Below are positions 1 to 6,050 of a stretch of DNA of 7,865 bases, piece after piece. Made by a program: the position numbers and the translations under genes. The notes beneath the pieces are model-generated. The model made no database searches. It was not told where the DNA came from and saw only the letters and a program-made list of their open reading frames with translations. Numbering within the stretch: position 1 is the stretch's first letter; every line of letters starts with the position of its first letter. Source of the stretch: Treponema sp. GTDB lineage: Bacteria; Spirochaetota; Spirochaetia; Treponematales; Breznakiellaceae. Location of the stretch: the NCBI GenBank assembly GCA_031261385.1, contig JAISJS010000373.1, positions 1 to 7,865 on the forward strand, given 5' to 3'.

Positions 1-1
1 G

Positions 2-385
2 CGCGGTGTGTATCCGCCGGTGGCAGGGCTCCCGAGCCTTTCAAGGCTGATGAAAGACGGCATAGGTCCCGGTATGACCCGCGAAGATCACAAGGACGTT
101 TCCAGCCAGCTCTTTGCCGCCTATTCCAAAGTCAAACAGGTCCGTAACCTTGCTTCGATTATCGGCGAGGAAGAACTTTCCGAAGCGGACAAGCGCTATC
201 TCAAGTTCGGCGAAAAATTTGAGCAAATCTATTTGACCCAGGACGAAAATGAAAACCGCGATATAGGCCGTACCCTTGACCTGGGCTGGAGAGTACTTGC
301 GGAAATTCCCCGCGATGAACTGCTGCGGGTCAAACAGGAATTTATCGAAAAATATTTTGACCCGGTTATGGCGGAGCAAAAATAG
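2..385 (+). CDS. atpB: V/A-type ATP synthase subunit B, C-terminal part (5' end outside window)
   Basis: Subunit B is the non-catalytic nucleotide-site subunit of the cytoplasmic V1/A1 head, which alternates with catalytic subunit A and couples ATP to H+ or Na+ movement. The reading frame is already open at position 2, so the gene starts upstream; about 127 residues remain of a family usually 430-470 long. The family-typical segment YPPVAGLPSLSRLMKDGIG, followed by the GMTREDH stretch, lies at the start, and the rest (LFAAYSKVKQVRNLASIIGEEEL, split here as LFAAYSKVKQ and VRNLASIIGEEEL) is the helical C-terminal domain. The GTG at position 8 is an internal codon, not a start. The stop TAG overlaps the GTG start of subunit D by one base, so the two are translationally coupled. 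Identification is firm; only the symbol is a matter of convention (atpB/ntpB). Confidence 0.95.
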   Translation, partial: RGVYPPVAGLPSLSRLMKDGIGPGMTREDHKDVSSQLFAAYSKVKQVRNLASIIGEEELSEADKRYLKFGEKFEQIYLTQDENENRDIGRTLDLGWRVLAEIPRDELLRVKQEFIEKYFDPVMAEQK

Positions 386-1011
386 TGGCAAGGGAATCCA
401 TCGCCCCGACAAAGAGCAACCTGATCCGCGTCAAGGAACGGCTTGCCACTGCCGAGGAAGGCTACGATCTTCTGGAGCAGAAGCGGGAAATTCTTGTCAT
501 GGAACTCATGCAGAAGGTGGAACAGGTAAAGCTTTTGGAACGTGATCTCGATTCCCGTATCCAGACTGCGTATCCCGCCCTTAAACGTATGCTCATCGTC
601 GTGGGCCGTGAGCGCGCCGACCGGCTTGCCCGCAACATTCGCTACCGTTTTGAACTGACCGAGAAACAGGTTACCGCCGCAGGCATGAAACTGCCGAGCC
701 TTGAAATCCATCTTCCCGATGCGGAACTTAAATATTCGGCGGCAAATTCGTATGCCGAATGTGATGAAACGGTCCTGGAATTTTTTGAAATGCTTAAAAT
801 CTGCACGGAGCTTGCGGCGGTCAGGACCATTGCCTGGCGGCTTGCCCGTGAAGTCAGAAAAACCCAGCGCAGGGTAAACGCCCTTGAAAAAATGGTTATC
901 CCCACCGCCCGCGATACAAGAATTTATATTGAAGCAAGCCTTGAAGAACGCGACCGGGATTCATTTTTTACGAGTAAATTGTTAAAGAAAAAAGCAGGAA
1001 AAGAACTATAA
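385..1011 (+). CDS. atpD: V/A-type ATP synthase subunit D (central rotor stalk)
   Basis: Subunit D forms the long antiparallel coiled coil of the rotor shaft, linking the A3B3 head to the membrane ring. The 208-residue product has the usual family length. The N-terminal helix carries the hallmark APTKSNLIRVKERLATAEEG (residues about 7-26), and the C-terminal helix carries RRVNALEKMVIPTARDTRIY (about 162-181); both are typical of NtpD/VatD. The start is GTG at 385, overlapping the subunit B stop by one base, with GGAG at 373-376 placed 8 nt upstream. The C-terminus is lysine-rich. No subunit I or K gene follows, so D is the last ATPase gene here and the membrane subunits must lie upstream or elsewhere. 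Identification is firm. Confidence 0.96.
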   Translation: MARESIAPTKSNLIRVKERLATAEEGYDLLEQKREILVMELMQKVEQVKLLERDLDSRIQTAYPALKRMLIVVGRERADRLARNIRYRFELTEKQVTAAGMKLPSLEIHLPDAELKYSAANSYAECDETVLEFFEMLKICTELAAVRTIAWRLAREVRKTQRRVNALEKMVIPTARDTRIYIEASLEERDRDSFFTSKLLKKKAGKEL

Positions 1012-1033
1012 TTATTATTAAGAGGTAAATGCT

Positions 1034-1951
1034 ATGAGAACGATTAATTTAGGGTTGTCCGGTTTACAGGTCCCGGTTATTGCCGTGGGCTGTATGAGAA
1101 TTAACAGGATAGAAAAAAAGGAAGCAGAAGCTTTTGTCAAAGGCGCAGTGGAATTGGGGGCCAACTTTTTTGATCACGCCGATGTCTACGGCGGTAATAC
1201 CTGCGAATCTATCTTCGCCGATGCCATCGGGATGAATGCCGCGGTCCGGGAAAAGATAATCCTCCAGACCAAATGCGGCATCAGGCCTCATTCCTTTGAT
1301 TTCTCAAAAGAACATATACTTGAATCGGTGGACGGCAGTTTGCGGCGCCTTAAAACAGAGTATCTTGATGTGCTCCTGCTACACCGCCCCGACGCTCTCG
1401 TGGAGCCCGAAGAAGTGGCCGGGGCTTTTGGCATATTAGCCGCTTCCGGAAAGGTCCGGAACTTTGGCGTTTCCAATCAGAACCCCATGCAAATTCAATT
1501 ACTGCGCAAATTTGTCAAGCAGCCCATTGTGGCCAACCAGTTACAGCTCAGCATCACCAATGCCAACATGATAAATCAGGGCCTTCATGTGAACATGCTT
1601 GACGATGCGGCAGTGAACCGCGACGGCAGCATCCTTGATTTCTGCCGCCTCAACGATATCACGGTTCAGCCCTGGTCTCCCTTCCAATACGGCTTTTTTG
1701 AAGGCGTCTTCCTTGACAATGAAAAGTTCCCCAAAATCAACGCCGCGGTCAACGAGATTGCCAAAAAGTATTCGGTATCCAATACGACCATTGCAATAGC
1801 CTGGCTCCTGCGGCATCCCGCCCGCTTCCAGCCGGTGACAGGCACCATGAATAAAGGCCGTCTGGCCGACTGCGTAAAAGCCGCAGAAATCACCTTGAGC
1901 CGTGAAGAATGGTACGAAATTTACCTTTCCGCCGGGAATATTTTACCGTAA
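1034..1951 (+). CDS. Aldo/keto reductase, YdhF-like
   Basis: Predicted NAD(P)H-dependent oxidoreductase of the aldo/keto reductase superfamily (TIM barrel, cytoplasmic); the substrate cannot be read from sequence. The 305-residue length fits the family. The catalytic tetrad is visible: Asp47 and Tyr52 in FFDHADVYGG, Lys80 in LQTKCGI and His117 in LLLHRPD. GKVRNFGVSN (139-148) is the usual beta-strand/loop motif and PVTGTMNKGRL (267-277) is the cofactor-phosphate region. The HADVYGG and HRPD variants match the E. coli YdhF branch. ATG 1034 has AGAGG at 1021-1025, 8 nt upstream. It lies 22 bp after atpD with no visible promoter or terminator between, so read-through from the ATPase operon is likely, though a functional link is not implied. 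It converges with the kinase gene, leaving only 15 bp between stop codons. Confidence 0.93.
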   Translation: MRTINLGLSGLQVPVIAVGCMRINRIEKKEAEAFVKGAVELGANFFDHADVYGGNTCESIFADAIGMNAAVREKIILQTKCGIRPHSFDFSKEHILESVDGSLRRLKTEYLDVLLLHRPDALVEPEEVAGAFGILAASGKVRNFGVSNQNPMQIQLLRKFVKQPIVANQLQLSITNANMINQGLHVNMLDDAAVNRDGSILDFCRLNDITVQPWSPFQYGFFEGVFLDNEKFPKINAAVNEIAKKYSVSNTTIAIAWLLRHPARFQPVTGTMNKGRLADCVKAAEITLSREEWYEIYLSAGNILP

Positions 1952-1962
1952 AATAAATTTTT
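1939..1962 (+). terminator. Weak AT-rich hairpin at the convergent gene junction
   Basis: TATTTTA (1939-1945) and TAAAATA (1949-1955) form a 7-bp all-A/T stem with loop CCG, followed by AATTTTT. It overlaps the end of the reductase gene and is the only terminator-like structure between the convergent reductase and kinase genes. The stem has no G/C pairs, so intrinsic termination is doubtful. Confidence 0.2.
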
Positions 1963-1966
1963 GAAT

Positions 1967-4276
1967 TTAACGGGAATTTTTGGGAAGGTACTGTGTAAGT
2001 ATTTGCATTACATCATCGAAGTTGAGGGGTTTGCCGATATGGCTGTCCATCCCTGCGGCAAGGCATTTTTCAATGTCCTCCCGGAAGACGTTAGCGGTCA
2101 TCGCAATTATTGGGACGTGCGAAGCACGTCTCAATAATTGCGTAGGAGTTTGTGCCGTAGGCACAAACTCCAAGCCTTTGGAGGCGGCCGTACGGTTGGC
2201 TTCAAATTCACGAATTTTTCTTGTGGCTTCGTAGCCGTCCATTTCGGGCATGTGGATATCCATAAAGATCATGTCGTATTTGTCCGGGTTGGAGATGAAC
2301 ATTTCTACTGCCTGGACGCCGTTTTCCGCACAATCAATTTCCAGATTGGAAGGTTCCAGTACGGTAAGGACGATTTCCCGGTTTATCTCAATATCCTCCG
2401 CCATTAATACCCTAAAACCGGTGTAATCGGTCATTGTCTCTGTGCTTTCCCGGGACAGGGCGGAGCCAAGGCCAAGGCAGTCTTTGATGCAGTCGGCGAT
2501 GGTGGAGGCAAAGAGAGGTTTCTGGATAAATTTCTTTATCCCCGCCGCCTGAGCCTCTTCTTCGATGGCATTCCAGTCCTGGGCGGATATCATTATTACC
2601 ACCGACTTCGCCGGTGGTAATTTGGCAGAATTTGGCTTTGCCAAATTCTGCACATCAGCCGTTTGGGTTTCACTTTCTTTGATCCGCCGGGAAAGTTCAA
2701 CGCCGTCCATACCGGGCATTTTCCAGTCCACAAAGTAGATGTCGTAGGGGCCGTTTTCCTCAATTTTTTTAAGGGCCTCCTGTCCGCCGGAAGCGGTGTC
2801 GCAGAAGACGCCGATACGGTCGGCGAGTTCCTTGAAGTATTCAAGGATATCCGGCATATCGTCCACCACGAGACAGCGAAGGTTGCCCCAGTTCACCCCT
2901 TCTTTGAGAAGGCTATGCCGGGGCTCCGCCTTCCCCCGCTTTACCCGTATGGAAAAGGCGAAATTTGATCCGCTGCCGTAAACGGACGTAACCTGGATCG
3001 TACCGCCCATCATTTCTATAATCCGTTTGGAAATGGCGAGCCCGAGGCCTGTCCCGCCGAATTTACGGGAAATGCTCGAATCAGCCTGCTGGAAGGACTG
3101 GAAAAGCCGGCCTCTCTGTTCCTCAGTTAATCCTATCCCCGTATCCTGTACTTCGATACGGATGGTGCAATATTCCCCCTCCTCTGCGAGCTTTTTGGCG
3201 CTCAGGGTGATGGTTCCTTTTTCGGGGGTGAATTTGACCGCGTTGGAAAGCAGATTGGCAATGACCTGGCTCAGGCGCTGTTCATCACAGATGATCGCGG
3301 GGGGAAGGTCACGGTCAAGACGGACGTTGAAGGTTTGATGTTTTTCGTCCACCCGGAAGTTAATCACGTTGACCATCTTGATAAGCATCTTGACAAAATC
3401 AAATTCCGTGTAGGAAAGTTCCAGTTTGTTCGCTTCGATCTTGGACATGTCCAGGATGTCGTTGATAACCCCCAAAAGGTGTTCGGAGGAGTCATTGATC
3501 TTCCCGATGCAGTAGAGCATTTTTTCGATGTTGCGGGAAGATTTGGCGATGCCGGTCATGCCGATAATGGCATTCATCGGGGTGCGGATCTCGTGGCTCA
3601 TGTTGGCAAGGAATTCGCTTTTAACCTGATTGGCCTGTTCGGCAGCAATACGGGCTTCTTCAGCATCACTGCGGGCTTTTTCGATTTCTGTTATATCATG
3701 GAAGAGCATCACCGCCCCTTCTACTGTTCCGTGTGAACCCTGCATGGTGGTAAAATGAATCGTATATTTGCGGGGATTTTCCGCGCCCTCGGTAAAATCC
3801 AGGACTTCTTCCGCCTGAAGGGAGCCATGCTCCCCCTGGGGATTGTTTAAAATACCGAACATCAGATTGATCCAGGAATTTTCGGTTTCTACGTCGGTAA
3901 ATTTGCCGAAGACATCCTTATAATTCCTGCCGTTTATCTGACTGAAGTTATGAAACCCCGCCGCTTTTATAAAGACATCGGTGCAGTAGGAAAAACGCCC
4001 TCCCTGGTCAAAGAGGATCATGATATCCGGACTGCTTTGCAGCAGCATGTCCATATACTTCTGCTGCTTCTGCTGTTCCACGGTCCGGGCGGCGTTAAGC
4101 CCCGCCTGCGTATCGGCAATCGCCATGTTTCGCTCAAGTGTGGCTTCAATACGCTCAAGCCGACGCTTTAGTCTGGCATTTTCCTTCCGTAATGATTCCG
4201 GATCTTCCGGGGGGAACTTGGCTTCCGGTAGAAGCCTTGTTGGATTTGCTACTGTAGATGACATGGGCGCATACAC
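1967..4276 (-). CDS. Soluble hybrid sensor histidine kinase (PAS-HisKA-HATPase-REC-REC)
   Basis: A cytoplasmic phosphorelay kinase of 769 residues with no membrane segment or signal peptide. In order: charged coiled coil (about 25-75), PAS sensor (about 72-198), a second helix (198-220), HisKA with phospho-accepting His228 in NMSHEIRTPMN, HATPase_c with N-box NLLSNAVKFT (341-350), G1 DTGIG (378-382) and G2 GGTGLGLAI (407-415). Receiver 1 (about 466-600) has acidic pair D472/D473, acceptor D517 in FVDWKMPGMDG and Lys586. Receiver 2 (about 620-765) has E627/D628, acceptor D673 in FMDIHMPEMDG, Thr727 and Lys749. No Hpt domain is present, so phosphate must pass to another protein. Both receivers carry in-frame insertions of about 20-25 residues before beta-4, made of DNA palindromes. 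Numbering uses the GTG adjoining the upstream FIST stop; the ATG at 4264 has AGGTG 9 nt upstream and may be the true start. Confidence 0.93.
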   Translation of the reverse strand: MYAPMSSTVANPTRLLPEAKFPPEDPESLRKENARLKRRLERIEATLERNMAIADTQAGLNAARTVEQQKQQKYMDMLLQSSPDIMILFDQGGRFSYCTDVFIKAAGFHNFSQINGRNYKDVFGKFTDVETENSWINLMFGILNNPQGEHGSLQAEEVLDFTEGAENPRKYTIHFTTMQGSHGTVEGAVMLFHDITEIEKARSDAEEARIAAEQANQVKSEFLANMSHEIRTPMNAIIGMTGIAKSSRNIEKMLYCIGKINDSSEHLLGVINDILDMSKIEANKLELSYTEFDFVKMLIKMVNVINFRVDEKHQTFNVRLDRDLPPAIICDEQRLSQVIANLLSNAVKFTPEKGTITLSAKKLAEEGEYCTIRIEVQDTGIGLTEEQRGRLFQSFQQADSSISRKFGGTGLGLAISKRIIEMMGGTIQVTSVYGSGSNFAFSIRVKRGKAEPRHSLLKEGVNWGNLRCLVVDDMPDILEYFKELADRIGVFCDTASGGQEALKKIEENGPYDIYFVDWKMPGMDGVELSRRIKESETQTADVQNLAKPNSAKLPPAKSVVIMISAQDWNAIEEEAQAAGIKKFIQKPLFASTIADCIKDCLGLGSALSRESTETMTDYTGFRVLMAEDIEINREIVLTVLEPSNLEIDCAENGVQAVEMFISNPDKYDMIFMDIHMPEMDGYEATRKIREFEANRTAASKGLEFVPTAQTPTQLLRRASHVPIIAMTANVFREDIEKCLAAGMDSHIGKPLNFDDVMQILTQYLPKNSR
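2102..2142. repeat. Palindrome A: 19-bp stem inside receiver 2
   Basis: Arms 2102-2120 and 2124-2142 pair over 19 positions with a single G-T pair (2113/2131) and loop GAA. The centre is GCGAAGC (2119-2125), a heptamer known to fold as an exceptionally stable DNA mini-hairpin. Read on the coding (-) strand, the 2102-2120 arm encodes the conserved beta-4 residues VPIIA of the receiver, while the other arm encodes the extra residues QLLRRA. One arm is thus native coding sequence and the other an inverted copy of it. Confidence 0.9.
2145..2171. repeat. Palindrome B: perfect 12-bp stem inside receiver 2
   Basis: GGAGTTTGTGCC (2145-2156) and GGCACAAACTCC (2160-2171) pair perfectly around loop GTA. 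It begins two bases after palindrome A. On the coding strand it encodes EFVPTAQTP (residues about 703-711), which has no counterpart in ordinary receiver domains, so both arms seem to be acquired sequence. Confidence 0.92.
2595..2621. repeat. Palindrome C: imperfect stem inside receiver 1
   Basis: ATTACCACCG (2595-2604) pairs with CGGTGGTAAT (2612-2621); after one A/C mismatch a further C-G pair closes a TTC loop (GAA on the - strand). The 2595-2606 arm encodes the native beta-4 start SVVI of receiver 1 on the - strand; the other arm encodes the extra residues KLPPAK. This is the same arrangement as palindrome A in receiver 2, with a different sequence. Confidence 0.88.
2625..2651. repeat. 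Palindrome D: perfect 12-bp stem inside receiver 1
   Basis: GCAGAATTTGGC (2625-2636) and GCCAAATTCTGC (2640-2651) pair perfectly around loop TTT. It starts three bases after palindrome C and encodes QNLAKPNSA (residues about 543-551) on the - strand. Its size, 12-bp stem and 3-nt loop are identical to palindrome B, although the two sequences are unrelated. Confidence 0.92.
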
Positions 4277-5434
4277 CTAAAAAACGGCCAGAGTATAGGT
4301 AAGATTATGGAAACGATTAAAGGACTCGCCTTTTTCGTTGTAGGTTGGGCATATCTCCCCTCCGCTGTAGCAGAGGAAGAAGGGGATATCCTGCCCGATA
4401 AGTTCCCGGGTTTTCTTCATTTCATCTTCCGCCCGGGGGCTGATCACGAGAATCCGGGAAAAACAGGGGATCGCAATGATGCCGCTGATATCCTTCTCTG
4501 CCAACGCCTTCTTTACCGTGTCTTCGGCGGTGGTCATCACGCTGGAGTAGTCCACTTCCGCAATGGCGACAGAGGCCCCCACGGGCATTTTCCCGCCGCA
4601 GAGCGCCCCCGTTTCGTTGACGGAGTACATGCTCAGGGCTACCGGCGTGGTCCCATCACCGTAATCCACTATGATCGGCACTGAAGTAAATGCCCCAAGG
4701 TTTTCCTTCCGGATGCCCAGAGTGGCAAGGTAGTTCAGCAGGGGCATGTTGTTTACTTCTTTAAGGAAACAGCCGTCGGAAGAGGTGATCTCCCCCTTCT
4801 GCCGCTGAATATTCTTGTCCGAAATACCGGTAACAAAGAAGCGGGGATTGATGTTCCCCTGAATAAGGAGCAGCGCCGCCCGGTATTGATGAATTTCCCC
4901 ATTGAAGAAGGTTTTTGCGTTTTTGTAGGAGAGGTCGGTATCATTGGAAAGGGTCCCGAACAGGGGGACGTTGCCGGAAACGTTATTCAGGGCATCGACG
5001 ATATCCTCTCCTGCCTGGGCGTCAGTCATAATGGGTCCCAGGGTGAAAATAAGGGCAGGATTGGCGGAAAGCAGCTTCCGGCCTTCGGTATAGGCCCCGG
5101 TAACCTGTTCTTTGATGTTATCCTTGTCAAGGGGGCCTGAAAGGGAACAGGCAAAGTTCACATCATCGCTTGAAAGCACCAAAAGGCTCAGTTGTTCAAG
5201 GCTGCACCGGGCGTTTACCCCGCTTCCCATGGCGGTACAGCCGATCACGTCAAAGGGCAGCCGTTCAGCGAGCGCCGCAACAACGCCGGTTTCCACAAAT
5301 TCATAATAGCAGGAAACAATACCCACCGAATGGGCCAGAAGACCCGAATCAATATCGATCTGCCCAAGAATATCCGCTACCGCCGCCTCAGGATCGTCAA
5401 TCTCTTTCGTAAAAGCAGTCAAAAATTTTATCAC
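4277..5434 (-). CDS. FIST domain signal-transduction protein (FIST N + FIST C)
   Basis: A predicted cytoplasmic small-ligand sensor of 385 residues, the usual length for stand-alone FIST proteins. FIST domains (named from 'F-box and intracellular signal transduction') are known to accompany histidine kinases, GGDEF proteins and chemoreceptors and are thought to bind small molecules such as amino acids. The N-terminal half (about 30-220) has VIGCTAMGSGVN at 63-74 and VPLFGTLSND around 155-165. The C-terminal half has the family-typical CFSR motif, FFLCYSGGEICP and a final FHNLTYTLAVF. The start is GTG at 5434 with GGGAGG (- strand, 5444-5439) 4 nt upstream. Its TAG stop directly adjoins the GTG of the hybrid kinase, so the two form one operon and FIST probably feeds or modulates that kinase. 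No membrane segment is seen; the ligand is unknown. Confidence 0.9.
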   Translation of the reverse strand: MIKFLTAFTKEIDDPEAAVADILGQIDIDSGLLAHSVGIVSCYYEFVETGVVAALAERLPFDVIGCTAMGSGVNARCSLEQLSLLVLSSDDVNFACSLSGPLDKDNIKEQVTGAYTEGRKLLSANPALIFTLGPIMTDAQAGEDIVDALNNVSGNVPLFGTLSNDTDLSYKNAKTFFNGEIHQYRAALLLIQGNINPRFFVTGISDKNIQRQKGEITSSDGCFLKEVNNMPLLNYLATLGIRKENLGAFTSVPIIVDYGDGTTPVALSMYSVNETGALCGGKMPVGASVAIAEVDYSSVMTTAEDTVKKALAEKDISGIIAIPCFSRILVISPRAEDEMKKTRELIGQDIPFFLCYSGGEICPTYNEKGESFNRFHNLTYTLAVF

Positions 5435-5467
5435 GGTTCCTCCCGGTTTTATACCAAATTTCCAATT

Positions 5468-5496
5468 ATTATACCACAGATTATTTGCGGGGGCAA
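5468..5496 (-). promoter_or_regulatory. Sigma70-type promoter of the FIST/kinase operon
   Basis: On the - strand TTGCCC (5496-5491) and a perfect TATAAT (5473-5468) are separated by 17 bp, and TGG directly before the TATAAT makes an extended -10. Predicted transcription start is near 5461, giving a leader of about 27 nt containing the GGGAGG ribosome site. Confidence 0.7.
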
Positions 5497-5527
5497 TCCG
5501 GTATTTAGGGAAGTTTATGATTTTCTC

Positions 5528-5556
5528 TTGATGTTTTATTGTACCCCGGTTATAGT
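5528..5556 (+). promoter_or_regulatory. Sigma70-type promoter of the antitoxin gene, near-leaderless
   Basis: TTGATG (5528-5533) and TATAGT (5551-5556) are 17 bp apart. The expected start site (about 5562-5564) coincides with the ATG at 5564, and no Shine-Dalgarno sequence precedes that ATG, so the mRNA is probably leaderless. The flanking ATTTTCTCTTG recurs at the rloA promoter. The promoter lies back-to-back with the FIST promoter in the same 129-bp gap. Confidence 0.6.
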
Positions 5557-5563
5557 ATGTTGT

Positions 5564-5812
5564 ATGAAGACGGCTATATTACTTTCAGACACACTTTATG
5601 AAAAGGCTGAGGAAACAGCCTCTTATATGGGAATTAAACGGAATCAGTTAGTTGTAATTGCACTGGAGGAGTTTATTTCCCGGCATAACGGCAATATGAT
5701 AACAGAAAAAATAAATGAAGTATATGGAAAAATCGATCAAAAAGAATTCGAGCCGTATTTAAATGCCTCTCTTGAATCGTTAAGGAATTTGACAAAGAAT
5801 GACACGTGGTGA
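5564..5812 (+). CDS. Ribbon-helix-helix antitoxin-like protein
   Basis: A predicted 82-residue DNA-binding antitoxin. Residues 1-42 (MKTAILLSDTLYEKAEETAS, then YMGIKRNQLVVIALEEFISR) show the ribbon-helix-helix pattern: an N-terminal beta-strand, helix A, the GIKRNQLV turn and helix B. The acidic, extended C-terminal half is the usual toxin-binding tail. This is the type of antitoxin found with MazF/PemK ribonucleases. The frame stays open upstream into the FIST gene on the other strand, but the ATG at 5564 is chosen because a promoter sits just before it and the family begins MKTAI. The expected toxin start overlaps its 3' end by 14 nt but is cut short, so this is probably an orphan antitoxin. 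Its partner identity is inferred, not shown. Confidence 0.75.
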   Translation: MKTAILLSDTLYEKAEETASYMGIKRNQLVVIALEEFISRHNGNMITEKINEVYGKIDQKEFEPYLNASLESLRNLTKNDTW

Positions 5813-5831
5813 ATTGCTGAATAAGAAATGA
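5799..5831 (+). pseudogene. Truncated MazF/PemK-like toxin start
   Basis: An ATG at 5799, overlapping the antitoxin end by 14 nt in another frame, reads MTRGELLNKK and then TGA. MazF/PemK toxins typically begin with a TRGE- or RRGD-like motif followed by a hydrophobic strand (W-x-V-D-x), and overlapping starts are normal in this toxin-antitoxin layout. Here the match ends after about six residues, just where the AACCGC repeat tract starts; nothing resembling the rest of a toxin was found downstream. The matching stretch is very short, so this call rests mainly on position and could be coincidence. Confidence 0.4.
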
Positions 5832-5934
5832 AAACCGCTAAGGCGCAGAAGGCGAATAAGGAATGAGAAAAAGATAACCGCAGAGGACGCTGAGGGGGAA
5901 TGAAGAGGGAAAACCGCAAAGTCGAATAAGTAGA
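5819..5934 (+). repeat. Degenerate AACCGC-headed repeat tract
   Basis: Three imperfect units each contain AACCGC (5833-5838, 5876-5881, 5912-5917) followed by purine-rich GCAGAGGACGC-like sequence. They are joined by GAATAAG/GGAATGA spacers (GAATAAG at 5819, 5854 and 5924). Unit spacing is 43 and 36 bp. The tract is G/A-rich on the + strand and non-coding. Similar CGCAGAGGACGC-type dispersed repeats occur between genes in various bacteria; their function is not known to me. Confidence 0.65.
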
Positions 5935-5943
5935 ACAAGTAGA

Positions 5944-6009
5944 ATTTTCATTGTTCATTTCTTTCCAGTCTTTACCTGCAGACAGATAATTAAGAGAAAC
6001 TCCCAATTC
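5944..6009 (-). pseudogene. Possible remnant of an XRE-type HTH regulator
   Basis: On the - strand these codons read ELGVSLNYLSAGKDWKEMNN then EN, resembling the end of an XRE helix-turn-helix domain (pattern LGVS-x-x-YLL-x-G-x-D). The frame is closed by TGA directly upstream (6012-6010) and TAA a few codons further up, and no other HTH part is recognisable before the rloA promoter. If real, it is a decayed fragment; the similarity covers only about 15 residues. Confidence 0.22.
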
Positions 6010-6050
6010 TCATGTTTTTGTGAATTACCCGTAAAAATCAGTATTTTCTC

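Noticed and set aside
2102..2171. REP/BIME element served by a RAYT transposase; GTAG precedes palindrome B at 2142-2145.
   Set aside because: The second pair (2595-2651) has no GTAG head, arm sequences are not shared between the pairs, and the pairs sit inside coding sequence, unlike typical intergenic REPs.
2138..2407. Open frame on the + strand across the kinase gene.
   Set aside because: Mirror-frame shadow of the kinase coding sequence; no ribosome site or recognisable protein.
2595..2651. Hairpins as intrinsic terminators.
   Set aside because: No T-tract follows on either strand and the kinase frame runs through them intact, with all receiver motifs present on both sides.
5192..5563. 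Long upstream extension of the antitoxin frame (start at 5192).
   Set aside because: It overlaps the FIST gene on the opposite strand, its residues look non-protein-like, and a promoter lies just before the ATG at 5564.
5819..5934. CRISPR array.
   Set aside because: Units are imperfect, spacing varies (43 and 36 bp), and there are no distinct spacers or cas genes.
5737..5943. A - strand open frame across the repeat tract.
   Set aside because: Its Cys/Ala/Phe-rich product is a translation of the repeats and of the antisense of the antitoxin; only the 5944-6009 part resembles a protein family.
5994..6011. GAGAA/TTCTC inverted repeat as an operator upstream of rloA.
   Set aside because: Only 5-bp arms, about 40 bp upstream of the -35; expected by chance in AT-rich DNA.
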